Below are positions 1 through 9,315 of a stretch of 64,000 bases of DNA, piece by piece; positions within the stretch are counted from its first letter, which is position 1; every line of letters begins with the position of its first letter. Source of the stretch: Xanthomonas sp. XNM01 (GTDB lineage Bacteria; Pseudomonadota; Gammaproteobacteria; Xanthomonadales; Xanthomonadaceae). Location: assembly GCF_014851915.1 (NCBI RefSeq), contig NZ_JACVAP010000001.1, positions 372,001-436,000 of the forward strand. The letters are read 5' to 3'. The translations under genes were made by a program, and so were the position numbers. A model generated the notes under the pieces. The model made no database searches, was not told the DNA's origin, and saw only the letters and a program-made list of their open reading frames with translations.

Positions 1-843
1 GAGATCGCCCGTTCGCACGGCTGCGATGCCGCGCTGGTGTCCAAGATCGAACGCACCGAGGCGATCGACAACCTGGTCGAGATCGTCGAGGCCTCCGACG
101 TGGTCATGGTCGCCCGTGGCGACCTGGGCGTGGAGATCGGCGACGCCGAGCTGCCGGGCCTGCAGAAGAAGATCATTCGCGAGTCGCTGGCGCAGAACAA
201 GGTGGTGATCACCGCCACCCAGATGCTGCAGTCGATGGTCGAAAGCCCGATCCCGACGCGCGCCGAGGTGCTGGACGTGGCCAACTCGGTCATCGACGGC
301 ACCGACGCGGTGATGCTGTCGGCCGAGACGGCAGCCGGCGCGTATCCGGTCAAGGCGGTCGAGGCGATGGCCCGCATCTGCCTGGGCGCCGAGCGCCAGT
401 TCCAGACCGACACCGACTTCGGCAAGGCCGCCCGTGGGCTGGAGCGCGCCGACCAGGCGATCGCGATGGGCACCATGTTCCTGTCCCAGCACATCGGCGT
501 GCGCGCGATCGTGGCGATGACCGAGTCCGGTGGCACCGCCCGTTACCTGTCGCGGTTCCGCGCCAAGGCACCGATCTACGCGATCACCCGCCACGACGGC
601 GCGCGCCGACAGATGGCCCTGATGCGCGACGTGTTCCCGATCAACTTCGACAGCCGCGGCCTGACCCCGCGCGAAGCCGCCCGCGGCAGTATCCGGGTGC
701 TGGTCGATGCCGGTATGCTGTCCGGCGGCGATCGTGTCGTGTTCACCAGCGGCGAGCACATGGAGACGCACGGCGCCACCAACACGCTGCGCCTGCTCGA
801 GGTGGGCCCCGACGGACGCGCGTCCGGCCTGGGCGAGCTCTGA
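1..843 (+). CDS. pyk: Pyruvate kinase, C-terminal part (5' end outside window)
   Basis: The final step of glycolysis: transfer of phosphate from phosphoenolpyruvate to ADP, in the cytoplasm. The frame is open from base 1, so this is the last 280 residues of a protein that is usually about 480-490 aa. The part of the TIM barrel that is visible includes the hallmark MVARGDLGVE segment (Mg/PEP site region), followed by TATQMLQSM and the DGTDAVMLSAETA segment. The C-terminal alpha/beta domain follows and contains the TESGGTARYLSRFR stretch. The Met at base 37 is internal and is not the start. The gene lies upstream of a class I aldolase, so two glycolytic genes flank the HD-GYP gene. Identification is secure; only the 5' end is missing. 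Confidence 0.96.
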   Translation, partial: EIARSHGCDAALVSKIERTEAIDNLVEIVEASDVVMVARGDLGVEIGDAELPGLQKKIIRESLAQNKVVITATQMLQSMVESPIPTRAEVLDVANSVIDGTDAVMLSAETAAGAYPVKAVEAMARICLGAERQFQTDTDFGKAARGLERADQAIAMGTMFLSQHIGVRAIVAMTESGGTARYLSRFRAKAPIYAITRHDGARRQMALMRDVFPINFDSRGLTPREAARGSIRVLVDAGMLSGGDRVVFTSGEHMETHGATNTLRLLEVGPDGRASGLGEL

Positions 844-903
844 CGGTCCCGCCGGAGCCCGGATCCACCCGCCGCAGGCCTTGGCCTGCCATGGGATGGA
901 GCC

Positions 904-2211
904 GTGCTCTGGAGTCTGACGGACCAGGAAATTCCGGGGAGTGAGGACCTCCTCCCCGAACGTCCCAACCCGCATTGCCTGGATCGCCTGATCCAGGCAG
1001 CGCCGGTACGCGAACTCATCGCCTGCGAAGACATCCGCGACCAGCGCGGAGTGCTGCTGTGGGCGCGCGGGCAGGCGGTCGATTCCGGCATCCGCGAACG
1101 CCTGATCGCGCGGCGCCTGCTGCGCCCGCTCGAATCCTCCCTGACGTTCCGCGACACGCTCGGCGCGATGGAGGTGCTGGCGTGCGCGCGCCGGGTGCTG
1201 GACGAGCATCCGGCCGTGGCCCGCCTGCTCGGCCCCGATTCCCAGCAGGTGCTGGCGATCCTGGGCCAGGCGCGGCTGCTGAAGGGGCCTGGCATGCTGC
1301 TGACCGCGCTTGCGCAGGAGCGTCCGGCCGCGCTGGCGCACGCCGCACTGGTCGCGATGATCAACATCTGGCTGGCGATCGGCCTGGGACGCGGCGAAGG
1401 CGGGCTGCTCGATGCCGCCGAGTCGGGCCTGATGCACGACCTGGGCGAGTTCTACCTCGCCCCCGAGGTACTGCACCCGCCGGCCGGGCGCATGTCGTTC
1501 GACGCCTGGCGCGCGCTGTCGGTGCATCCGGTGGTCGGCTGCGCACTGGTGCGCGAAGCCGGCGGCGTCTATGACGAGGCGCTGGCGGTGGCCATCCGCG
1601 AGCATCACGAACGGGTCGATGGTTCCGGCTATCCGGCCGCCAGCGGCGCGATCTCGCCGCTCGGCCGGCTGCTGCTGTGCGCTGAGGTGCTGGCCACGCT
1701 GCTGGCCGGCAGCGATCACGTGCTGGTGCGGGCGCGGATCGCGCTGCAGATGATTCCCGGCCAGTTTCCACGCGAGGTGGTCGGCCTGGTCGCTGCGCGG
1801 CTGCGACTGCTGCCCCACGATCCGCCGGGCGAGGTCGATCCCGCAGCGCTGCAGATCACCGTGTCGGACGTCCTGTACCGGCTCGAACGAGTGTCCGCGG
1901 CGGCCGACGCATTGAGTGCCGGCGATCTGGAGCCGTCCGACAGGCAACTGCTCGGGCGTCTGAGCGAACAGGTCGCGCGCTACACCATGGCGATGCACGA
2001 CTGCGGCGCGCATGCGCTGGTCGGCAAACACGACTGGCTGCAGGCCGACCCGCAGGCCGCGGACGAGGTGTTCCGGGTCGCGCGCGAGATGGCATGGCAG
2101 CTGCCAGGGCTGCATCGGCATGTGGAGTTGATGGTGCGCTCGCGCGCGACGCAGCCCGGGCGCTGGCAGCCCCTGCTCGATGCGTTCGATGCTGGCGCCG
2201 GAGCCGGCTGA
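904..2211 (+). CDS. Divergent HD-GYP domain protein
   Basis: 435 aa with a GTG start; a GGATGGAG purine stretch lies just upstream. The middle of the protein carries an HD-GYP signature: HD at residues 178-179, a later conserved His in LSVHPVVG, and HHERVDGSGYP at about 234-244. HD-GYP proteins are usually cyclic-di-GMP phosphodiesterases with a bi- or tri-nuclear metal site. Here the usual HDxGK is HDLGE, so the conserved Lys is replaced by Glu and activity is uncertain. The N-terminal ~120 residues and the C-terminal ~130 residues match no domain I can name, and there is no receiver or membrane segment. It stands alone between two glycolytic genes. The family call is fairly certain; catalytic activity is not. 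Confidence 0.75.
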   Translation: MLWSLTDQEIPGSEDLLPERPNPHCLDRLIQAAPVRELIACEDIRDQRGVLLWARGQAVDSGIRERLIARRLLRPLESSLTFRDTLGAMEVLACARRVLDEHPAVARLLGPDSQQVLAILGQARLLKGPGMLLTALAQERPAALAHAALVAMINIWLAIGLGRGEGGLLDAAESGLMHDLGEFYLAPEVLHPPAGRMSFDAWRALSVHPVVGCALVREAGGVYDEALAVAIREHHERVDGSGYPAASGAISPLGRLLLCAEVLATLLAGSDHVLVRARIALQMIPGQFPREVVGLVAARLRLLPHDPPGEVDPAALQITVSDVLYRLERVSAAADALSAGDLEPSDRQLLGRLSEQVARYTMAMHDCGAHALVGKHDWLQADPQAADEVFRVAREMAWQLPGLHRHVELMVRSRATQPGRWQPLLDAFDAGAGAG

Positions 2212-2293
2212 AGCGGCGACTTCGCGCGGTGACGCGCGTTGCGATGACCGCGCCGGACGCCGGTATTTCAAGTCTGGATTGAACCGGCCGCAG

Positions 2294-2334
2294 CCATTCC
2301 CTGACGGAATGGTCATGCGCGGGACGGCTATACT
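2294..2334 (+). promoter_or_regulatory. Candidate fba promoter with inverted repeat over the -35 region
   Basis: A TATACT hexamer (2329-2334) resembles a sigma70 -10 box and would place the transcript start near 2341, giving a leader of about 28 nt before the aldolase ATG. Where the -35 box should be there is a perfect 7-bp inverted repeat, CCATTCC at 2294-2300 and GGAATGG at 2306-2312, with loop CTGAC. No good -35 hexamer is seen. This suggests an operator or activator site; it is inferred from sequence only. Confidence 0.4.
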
Positions 2335-2368
2335 TCACGTTTCCCCCGCCGCTGCCATCAGGACTTCC

Positions 2369-3373
2369 ATGAGCATCGAACAGCTTGCAGACACCGCCCA
2401 GGCCATGGTCGCGCCGGGCAAGGGCATCATCGCGATCGACGAGTCCACCAGCACGATCGGCAAGCGCTTCGCCGGCGTCGGCATCGAGAACACCGAAGAG
2501 AACCGTCGCGCCTACCGCGAGCTGCTGCTGACCACGCCGAAGCTGGGCGACTACATCTCCGGCGCGATCCTGTTCGACGAGACCATCCGCCAGTCGACCA
2601 GGTCGGGCATCGCATTCCCGAAGTACATGGCCGAGCACGGCATCATCCCGGGCATCAAGGTCGACAAGGGCGCGCAGGCGCTGGCCGGCTTCCCCGGCGA
2701 GCTGGTGACCGAAGGCCTGGATGGCCTGCGTGCGCGGCTGGAGGAGTATTACAAGCTGGGCGCGCGCTTCGCCAAGTGGCGTGCGGTGATCAACATCGGC
2801 GAGGACATCCCGACCGGTACCTGCCTGGAGGTCAATGCCCACGCGCTGGCCCGCTATGCGGCGCTGTGCCAGGAGCAGGGCCTGGTGCCGATGGTCGAGC
2901 CGGAAGTGATCATGGACGGCGAGCACGACATCGAGACCTGCTACGAGGTCACCGAGGCGACGCTGCGCGCGCTGTTCGGCTCGCTGTACGAGCAGAACGT
3001 GCTGCTGGAAGGCACCATCCTGAAGGCCTCGATGGTCATCTCCGGCAAGGGCTGCGAGGAGCAGGCCGACGTGCAGGAAGTGGCCGAGTCGACCCTGATG
3101 TGCCTGAAGAGCACCGTGCCGGCGATCCTGCCGGGCATCGTGTTCCTGTCCGGCGGGCAGAGCGACGAGCAGTCGACCGCGCACCTGGACGCGATGAACC
3201 GCCTGGGCCCCAATCCGTGGCCGCTGAGCTTCTCCTATGGCCGCGCGATGCAGGCCGCCGCGCTGCAGCTGTGGTCGAAGGACCCGGCCGGCAACTTCGC
3301 CAAGGCCCAGCAGATCGTCTACGAGCGCGCCAAGGCGAACGGCCTGGCCGCCCTCGGCAAGTGGGAAGGCTGA
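2369..3373 (+). CDS. fba: Class I fructose-bisphosphate aldolase
   Basis: Reversible cleavage of fructose 1,6-bisphosphate to DHAP and glyceraldehyde 3-phosphate through a Schiff base. 334 aa, of the eukaryote-like class I type rather than the DhnA-type FbaB. Visible hallmarks are the N-terminal AIDESTSTIGKRF segment, FAKWR, MVEPE and the Schiff-base lysine in GTILKASMV (Lys219). The C-terminus ends GLAALGKWEG and does not have the C-terminal Tyr of vertebrate enzymes. The frame is open further upstream to 2180, but the ATG at 2369 has AGGA 6 nt before it and begins the conserved sequence, so it is chosen. It follows the HD-GYP gene with a 157-nt gap that holds a likely own promoter. Confidence 0.93.
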   Translation: MSIEQLADTAQAMVAPGKGIIAIDESTSTIGKRFAGVGIENTEENRRAYRELLLTTPKLGDYISGAILFDETIRQSTRSGIAFPKYMAEHGIIPGIKVDKGAQALAGFPGELVTEGLDGLRARLEEYYKLGARFAKWRAVINIGEDIPTGTCLEVNAHALARYAALCQEQGLVPMVEPEVIMDGEHDIETCYEVTEATLRALFGSLYEQNVLLEGTILKASMVISGKGCEEQADVQEVAESTLMCLKSTVPAILPGIVFLSGGQSDEQSTAHLDAMNRLGPNPWPLSFSYGRAMQAAALQLWSKDPAGNFAKAQQIVYERAKANGLAALGKWEG

Positions 3374-3421
3374 TCCACCTGCGCTGATCGATGCAGCCGC
3401 GGGCGTGACCGCGGCGATACG

Positions 3422-3442
3422 ACGCCGGCCCCGTGCCGGCGT
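3422..3442 (+). terminator. Hairpin after fba, possible weak terminator
   Basis: ACGCCGGC (3422-3429) pairs perfectly with GCCGGCGT (3435-3442) across a CCCGT loop, about 50 nt past the aldolase stop. No T-tract follows, so it may be a Rho-dependent or mRNA-stabilising hairpin rather than an intrinsic terminator. Confidence 0.35.
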
Positions 3443-3549
3443 TCGTCTGTCCGGCCTCCAGGCTGGACGCCACTGCGCGGCGGCAGGGGTCATCCGCCGA
3501 CACGGCTGCGCGCTGCGCAGCGCATCACCCGCAACCAGGAGCATCATCG

Positions 3550-5865
3550 ATGAGGATCATCCGCGGCGGCCTGTTCGCCATCGCCATCTCGCTGCCGGCG
3601 CTGTCGGCCTTTGCCGCCCCGTCGACGGCCGCTGCATCGCAGGAGCGCGTCTATTTCGTCGGTCACCGCGTCAGCGTCGAAGGCTACGGCGGCACGACGC
3701 TGCGCAGCTTCATCGGCCTCACCCTGGACCGGCACCGCGACGGCAGCCAGGCGCTGCTGACCCGCGTGCTGTGGGGAGGGCAGTCCGGTAGCGGCCGGTC
3801 CGTCGGCCTGCTGCAGCTCGATCCCGAGGATCCGCAGCTGAGCGACTACCTGGATGTGATGAGGAGCGGCTTCCGCATCGACATCGATGCCAAGGGGGCG
3901 ATCAGCGGCATGGCCGCGGCCGACCAGGGGGCCTGGGAGGCGGTGATCAAGGATGAGCCGCGGATGGCGAAGATGTTGATGCCGCAGGACCAGCTCCTGG
4001 GCATGCGGCCGATGGCGCTGCCCGCCTGCCTGCAAGTGGGGCAGACGATCGTGACCAGCGACGACAGCCCGCAGTTCGGTCCGGTCGCGCGGCATGCGCA
4101 GGTCCGGCAGCTGGACGATACGCACGCGCTGCTGGATCTGGAGCTGAAGGGCGAGCGGATCAGCGGATACGGCCGCCAGGTGGTCAGCCGCGCCGATGGC
4201 ATGCCGCTGGAAGCCTGGCTGCATCTGGAAATGCCGGAGCACGATGACGGCACGCCGGCGACCCACACGCTCATCTACCTGGTCGACATCGCAGTCGCGC
4301 GCGATCCGGTGGCGATGCTGGAGGACGATGGCCTGTTCTCCCGCGAGGACCATGTTGCCGGGCTGCTGGCGGAGGCGCCGTTCTCGGTGCCGTCCGACGA
4401 CCCTGCGATGTTCGCGCTGGAGGCGGTGGCCGACGGACAGCTGCAGGCGTGGATGCCCGATCCTGCCCTGCTCGAACGCTTCGATCGCAGCGCCGGCTTC
4501 GTCGCCGAGCAGGAAGGCGATGCGTACCGCCCGCTGCTGCACCTCGGTGGCCAGCTCGCGCCCAAGCGACGCTACGCCCCGGAGTCCGACGCGAGGCCGG
4601 CCTGGCAGATCGTGCGCCTGCGCGGTGTCGAGCTGCTCGATGCCGATGGCAGGCCGATCCCGGGACTGGATGCGCTGCCCACCGTGCGCGACTGGACCCT
4701 GGTCGACACCTTCGGCGTGCAGGAGCCGGAGGCCGGTTTTCCGTTCCGGCTGCCGATCGGCGCGACCGTGGCCCAGGTCGAGGCCGTGGAGCGCATCGTG
4801 CTGGACGCGCAGGTCGAAACATATCGCTGGGATGGCGTCGAGCAGGTCGATGCCGGCGCACAGCCGAAGCACACCGACGTCCTGCTCGAATGGGGCGCAC
4901 CGCACCGGGTGACCGTCGTGATCGCCGACGACGCGGACGGCCAGGCAGGCACCTGGGCCGGCGTGGTGCCCTACGATGCCGCCGGGCGCCAGATCGCGTC
5001 GACGCAGGTGGATCATCGTCCGCCGCAGGTCGGTGCCGGCGCCGATGGCACCCCCCCGGTGCTGGACTGGCAGCGCCGGCGCGCACCGATGCGTCTTGAA
5101 CTGGCCGCGGCCGCGCCGATCGCCAGCGTGCGGCTGCAGCGCTACCGTTGGGAGTGGCAGGACCGTGCCCTGGTGTTCCGCAATGCCGGCGGCGTGGCGC
5201 AGGGCGGGCCGCTGGTCGGCAGCATGCAGATCGACGAGCCCGATCCGCGCGATCTGCCGCCGTCCCCGCTGCGTGGCGAGGCGCTGCTGGACGGGCTGCG
5301 TGCCGACGGCAGCGGCTATCCGTACTGGTCGCTGCGGCTGCACGCGCCGTCGGAGCTGGTGGTCTGGGCATCGCGGCTGTGCCGGGTGGAGTCGGCCGCC
5401 GGCGGGCGACTGCAGGGGCGTGCATCGATCGAAATGCGCGCGCCGGGGCTCGGCTACGGTGGTGCCTGGGCGCTGGAACCGGGTGCGGCCGCCAACGAAC
5501 GTGGCACCTGGCATCTGCTGCCGGACGATGCGTTGCTGGCCGACGATGCGCTGCCTGCGCGCTGGCCGGTCCGGGCCGAGTGCCCGGCATCGGTGGAACG
5601 TGTGCGCGAGCCGGTGGCGGGCTCGGCGTGCTTCGCCGCCGAAGGCGATGGCTGGCTGCGGCTGCAGGCGGCCTGCCGCACGCGCGTGCTGCAGCACGAC
5701 GACCTGCTGATCGGCCGCGACGCCGACGGCGTGCGTCTGGCATCGATTCCGGCCGATGCGCGCGAAGACCGCGTGCGCTTCTGGGGCGAGGTGGCCGAGA
5801 TCGACTACATGCTGACCGGCGAGCGCCAGGTGCAGCGCACGATCGAGCTGCCGCAGGCGGAATGA
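3550..5865 (+). CDS. Large exported protein of unknown function
   Basis: 771 aa. The frame is open from 3433, but the ATG at 3550 has AGGAG about 8 nt upstream and begins a classic Sec signal peptide (MRIIRGG, hydrophobic core, ALSAFA-AP), so the mature protein should start near residue 24 and be periplasmic or outer-membrane associated. The rest is soluble and probably beta-rich, with no transmembrane helix, lipobox or repeat that I recognise. Cysteines are sparse, mostly in the C-terminal third where they could form disulfides. It is flanked by fba and, in convergent orientation, the tonB-like gene, neither of which suggests a role. No family is recognised. Confidence 0.8.
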   Translation: MRIIRGGLFAIAISLPALSAFAAPSTAAASQERVYFVGHRVSVEGYGGTTLRSFIGLTLDRHRDGSQALLTRVLWGGQSGSGRSVGLLQLDPEDPQLSDYLDVMRSGFRIDIDAKGAISGMAAADQGAWEAVIKDEPRMAKMLMPQDQLLGMRPMALPACLQVGQTIVTSDDSPQFGPVARHAQVRQLDDTHALLDLELKGERISGYGRQVVSRADGMPLEAWLHLEMPEHDDGTPATHTLIYLVDIAVARDPVAMLEDDGLFSREDHVAGLLAEAPFSVPSDDPAMFALEAVADGQLQAWMPDPALLERFDRSAGFVAEQEGDAYRPLLHLGGQLAPKRRYAPESDARPAWQIVRLRGVELLDADGRPIPGLDALPTVRDWTLVDTFGVQEPEAGFPFRLPIGATVAQVEAVERIVLDAQVETYRWDGVEQVDAGAQPKHTDVLLEWGAPHRVTVVIADDADGQAGTWAGVVPYDAAGRQIASTQVDHRPPQVGAGADGTPPVLDWQRRRAPMRLELAAAAPIASVRLQRYRWEWQDRALVFRNAGGVAQGGPLVGSMQIDEPDPRDLPPSPLRGEALLDGLRADGSGYPYWSLRLHAPSELVVWASRLCRVESAAGGRLQGRASIEMRAPGLGYGGAWALEPGAAANERGTWHLLPDDALLADDALPARWPVRAECPASVERVREPVAGSACFAAEGDGWLRLQAACRTRVLQHDDLLIGRDADGVRLASIPADAREDRVRFWGEVAEIDYMLTGERQVQRTIELPQAE

Positions 5866-5917
5866 AGCTGGCGTGGCCGGCCGCACCGCGCAGGCGGGTG
5901 GCCGGCCAGGACCGCCG

Positions 5918-6795
5918 TCACTCGTCGCGCATCGAACCGCCCGGCAGGAACGACCAGGTCCGGGTCACGTGCAGCACGTCGATGTTGTCCGAGGTGTCGG
6001 GCAGGGGCGGGAACGGAGCGGCCAGCTGCACGATCCGCAGCGCGCCCTCGTCGAGCAGCGGCGTGCCGGACGAGCGCAGGATGCGGGCGCTTTCGACGCT
6101 GCCGTCGCGACGCACGCCGACGCTGATCACCACCTGGCCGCCGAGCCGGCGCCTGCGAGCCTCGTCGGGATAGTTCAGGTTGCCGATCCGCTCGGCCCGG
6201 TCGACCCAGCCGCGCAGGTAGTTGGCGTAGGCGTACTCGCGGGTGCTGGCCGACACGAACTTGCGGGTCGGGCGCTTGGCGTACAGCTCCGAACGCAGGT
6301 AGACCTCGGCCGCCAGCCGCGCCATTTCCGCGTCGCGCTGGGCGCGGGCGCCGACCGCGCGCGGTGCCGGTTGCGGATCGGGCTCGCGCGGCTGTGCCTG
6401 GGCCACCGGCTCCTCGCCACGCCGGCTCGCCACCACCCGCGCCTGCGGTGCGGGGGCCTCGGGGGCCTGCTGCTGGACGGCCGGCACCGGCATCTGCCCG
6501 GGATCGGTCATCGGCGCGATACCGGCCTGCAGCTCGCGCGGGCGCTGCGCCTGCTCATGCTCGCCGCCGCCACGGTTGTTGGCCTGGGCCAGGAAGTCGG
6601 CCTGCTCGGGCGTCAGCGCGGTCCGGGTCTGGCTGAAGATCACGTCCAGCGTCGGCACCAGCGGCGCATCGTCGTCGAACGCGAATCCCAGCCCCAGCAC
6701 GAGGATGCCGTGGACCAGCAGCGACAAGGCGAGGGTGGCGTTCAGCCGCTGCTGCTCGCCGATCCTCGGGGCGGTGACGGCCGGGGTCCCGCTCA

Positions 6796-6796
<1 letters not shown>
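5918..6796 (-). CDS. TonB-family energy transducer (TonB3-like)
   Basis: 292 aa. A single N-terminal membrane helix (about residues 19-40, ALSLLVHGILVLGLG) anchors it in the inner membrane. A Pro/Ala/Gln-rich periplasmic linker follows, then a C-terminal TonB-like domain with VVISVGVRRDGSVESARIL and the APFPPLP segment near the end. TonB proteins couple ExbBD proton flow to outer-membrane receptors. No exbB or exbD is nearby. The ATG overlaps the gshB stop as TGATG, so the two are probably translationally coupled. In Pseudomonas aeruginosa the equivalent position beside gshB and pilG is held by tonB3, which is needed for normal twitching; a similar role here is inference. Confidence 0.85.
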
Positions 6797-7743
<947 letters not shown>

Positions 7744-7880
7744 GACGGCGCTGGCGGAAGGGGGGGAGGCCGCAGATGGTAGCCGATCGTCCGGTGCGCC
7801 CGCCGGGCAGGCGCATGCGCGCAACTGAGACGGGAGTCGCACTGGCGTCGCCGGGAGCGGCGGGCGCCGCGGTGCCGGTC

Positions 7881-7911
7881 TTGACAGTCCTCGGCCGGAC
7901 TGGGATATAGG
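7881..7911 (+). promoter_or_regulatory. Candidate promoter of the pil-chp operon
   Basis: A perfect TTGACA (7881-7886) is followed after 17 nt by GATATA (7904-7909), or after 19 nt by TATAGG (7906-7911), in the gshB-pilG divergent gap. The predicted leader to the pilG ATG is about 50 nt. The -10 match is only fair. Confidence 0.45.
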
Positions 7912-7966
7912 TGGCTTCGCAGCGGTGCCGGAAGGCATGAGCGCCGCGCATGGGGGAATGAGGGTA

Positions 7967-8368
7967 ATGACTGACAACACGGCCCCTGCGGGGGCACTCG
8001 GCGGTTTGCGGGTCATGGTGATCGACGATTCCAAGACCATCCGCCGGACGGCCGAGACGCTGCTCAAGCGCGAAGGCTGCGAGGTGGTCACCGCCAGCGA
8101 CGGGTTCGAGGCGCTGGCCAAGATCGCCGACCAGCAGCCGCAGATCATCTTCGTCGACATCATGATGCCGCGGCTGGACGGCTATCAGACCTGTGCGCTG
8201 ATCAAGGCCAACCAGAAGTTCAAGTCGACGCCGGTGATCATGCTGTCCTCCAAGGACGGCCTGTTCGACAAGGCCCGTGGCCGCATCGTCGGTTCCGAGC
8301 AGTACCTGACCAAGCCTTTCACCCGCGAAGAACTGCTGGGCGCAATCCGCACGTACGTCAACGCCTGA
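7967..8368 (+). CDS. pilG: Twitching motility response regulator PilG
   Basis: 133-aa single-domain CheY-like receiver. The phosphoacceptor is Asp64 in FVDIMMPRLDGY; the acidic pair in MVIDDS and the conserved Lys in LTKPF are present. PilG acts with the ChpA kinase to promote type IV pilus extension and cAMP signalling in Pseudomonas. The frame allows an upstream start at 7925, but the ATG at 7967 is preceded by GAGGG and gives the usual PilG length, so it is preferred. First gene of the pil-chp operon; pilH follows after 19 nt. Confidence 0.95.
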   Translation: MTDNTAPAGALGGLRVMVIDDSKTIRRTAETLLKREGCEVVTASDGFEALAKIADQQPQIIFVDIMMPRLDGYQTCALIKANQKFKSTPVIMLSSKDGLFDKARGRIVGSEQYLTKPFTREELLGAIRTYVNA

Positions 8369-8387
8369 CCGGGGGGCAGGCAACAAC

Positions 8388-8753
8388 ATGGCTCGAATCC
8401 TGCTGATCGAAGACTCGCCGACAGATCGGGCGGTCTTCACCCAGTGGCTGCAGCGCGGCGGGCACCAGGTGATCCTGGCGACCAATGCCGAGGACGGCAT
8501 CGCCATCGCCCGCAAGGAGCGTCCGGACCTGGTCCTGATGGACGTGGTGCTGCCCGGCATGAGCGGCTTCCAGGCCACCCGCGCGCTGACCCGCGACGAG
8601 GCCACCAGCGACATCCCGGTGCTGATCGTCAGCACCAAGAGCATGGAGACCGACCGCGCCTGGGGTATGCGCCAGGGGGCGGTCGACTATGTGGTCAAGC
8701 CACCGCGCGAGGATGAGCTGATGCACCGGATCAACCAGCTGGTGTCGCGCTGA
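8388..8753 (+). CDS. pilH: Twitching motility response regulator PilH
   Basis: 121-aa CheY-like receiver without an output domain. The phosphoacceptor is Asp52 in LVLMDVVLPGM; the acidic cluster in LLIEDSPTDR, the Ser/Thr switch region (LIVSTK) and the Lys in VVKPPRE are present. In the Pil-Chp pathway PilH opposes PilG and is linked to pilus retraction or acts as a phosphate sink. The stop overlaps the pilI start as TGATG. Confidence 0.95.
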   Translation: MARILLIEDSPTDRAVFTQWLQRGGHQVILATNAEDGIAIARKERPDLVLMDVVLPGMSGFQATRALTRDEATSDIPVLIVSTKSMETDRAWGMRQGAVDYVVKPPREDELMHRINQLVSR

Positions 8754-9283
8754 TGCGGACGCCGTTCGACATCCTGTCCGACTACGAACGCCGCAGCCTG
8801 GCCCACGTGGTGCAGCTGCCGGCGCGCGAGCTCGGGCCGGACACCTGGCGTGGCGTGGGGTTTCGCGTCGGGCGCAGGCGCCTGGTCTCGCAGTTCGGCG
8901 AGGTGGTGGAGATCCTGCCGATGCCGCCGGTCACCCCGGTTCCGGGCGCGCAGCCCTGGCTGCTGGGCATCGGCAACCTGCGCGGCAACCTGTTCCCGGT
9001 CGTCGACCTCAAGCTGTTCCTCGAAGGCGAGCGCACCGTGCTCCAGGAAGGGCAGCGCGTGCTGGTGATGCGCCAGCAGGGCGGCGATGTCGCGCTGACG
9101 ATCGACGAACTGTTCGGCCAGCGCAGCTTCGACGACGCTCAGGCGATCGACCACGCGCCGCTGGCGCAGGGCCGCTACGCGCACTTCGTCGATCGCGCCT
9201 TCCGCAGCGACGACATCGACTGGGCCGTGTTCTCACTGTCGCGGCTGGCCCGCACTCCCGAATTCAGGCAGGCCGCCGCCTGA
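8753..9283 (+). CDS. pilI: CheW-like coupling protein PilI
   Basis: 176-aa protein with a single CheW domain, recognisable from VVEILPMPPVTPVPGAQPWL, GIGNLRGNLFPVVDLKLFL and the following beta-strands. CheW-like proteins link the chemoreceptor (PilJ) to the histidine kinase (ChpA). The start overlaps the pilH stop by one base, and pilJ begins 32 nt downstream. Position and sequence agree with PilI of the P. aeruginosa cluster. Confidence 0.93.
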   Translation: MRTPFDILSDYERRSLAHVVQLPARELGPDTWRGVGFRVGRRRLVSQFGEVVEILPMPPVTPVPGAQPWLLGIGNLRGNLFPVVDLKLFLEGERTVLQEGQRVLVMRQQGGDVALTIDELFGQRSFDDAQAIDHAPLAQGRYAHFVDRAFRSDDIDWAVFSLSRLARTPEFRQAAA

Positions 9284-9315
9284 GCGGCGTTCTGCATCCA
9301 GATCGAGGCTGACCC

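Noticed and set aside
3544-5886. 780-codon frame antisense to the exported protein gene
   Set aside because: Arg/His/Gln-rich with no motif; the plus strand has a Shine-Dalgarno and a signal peptide.
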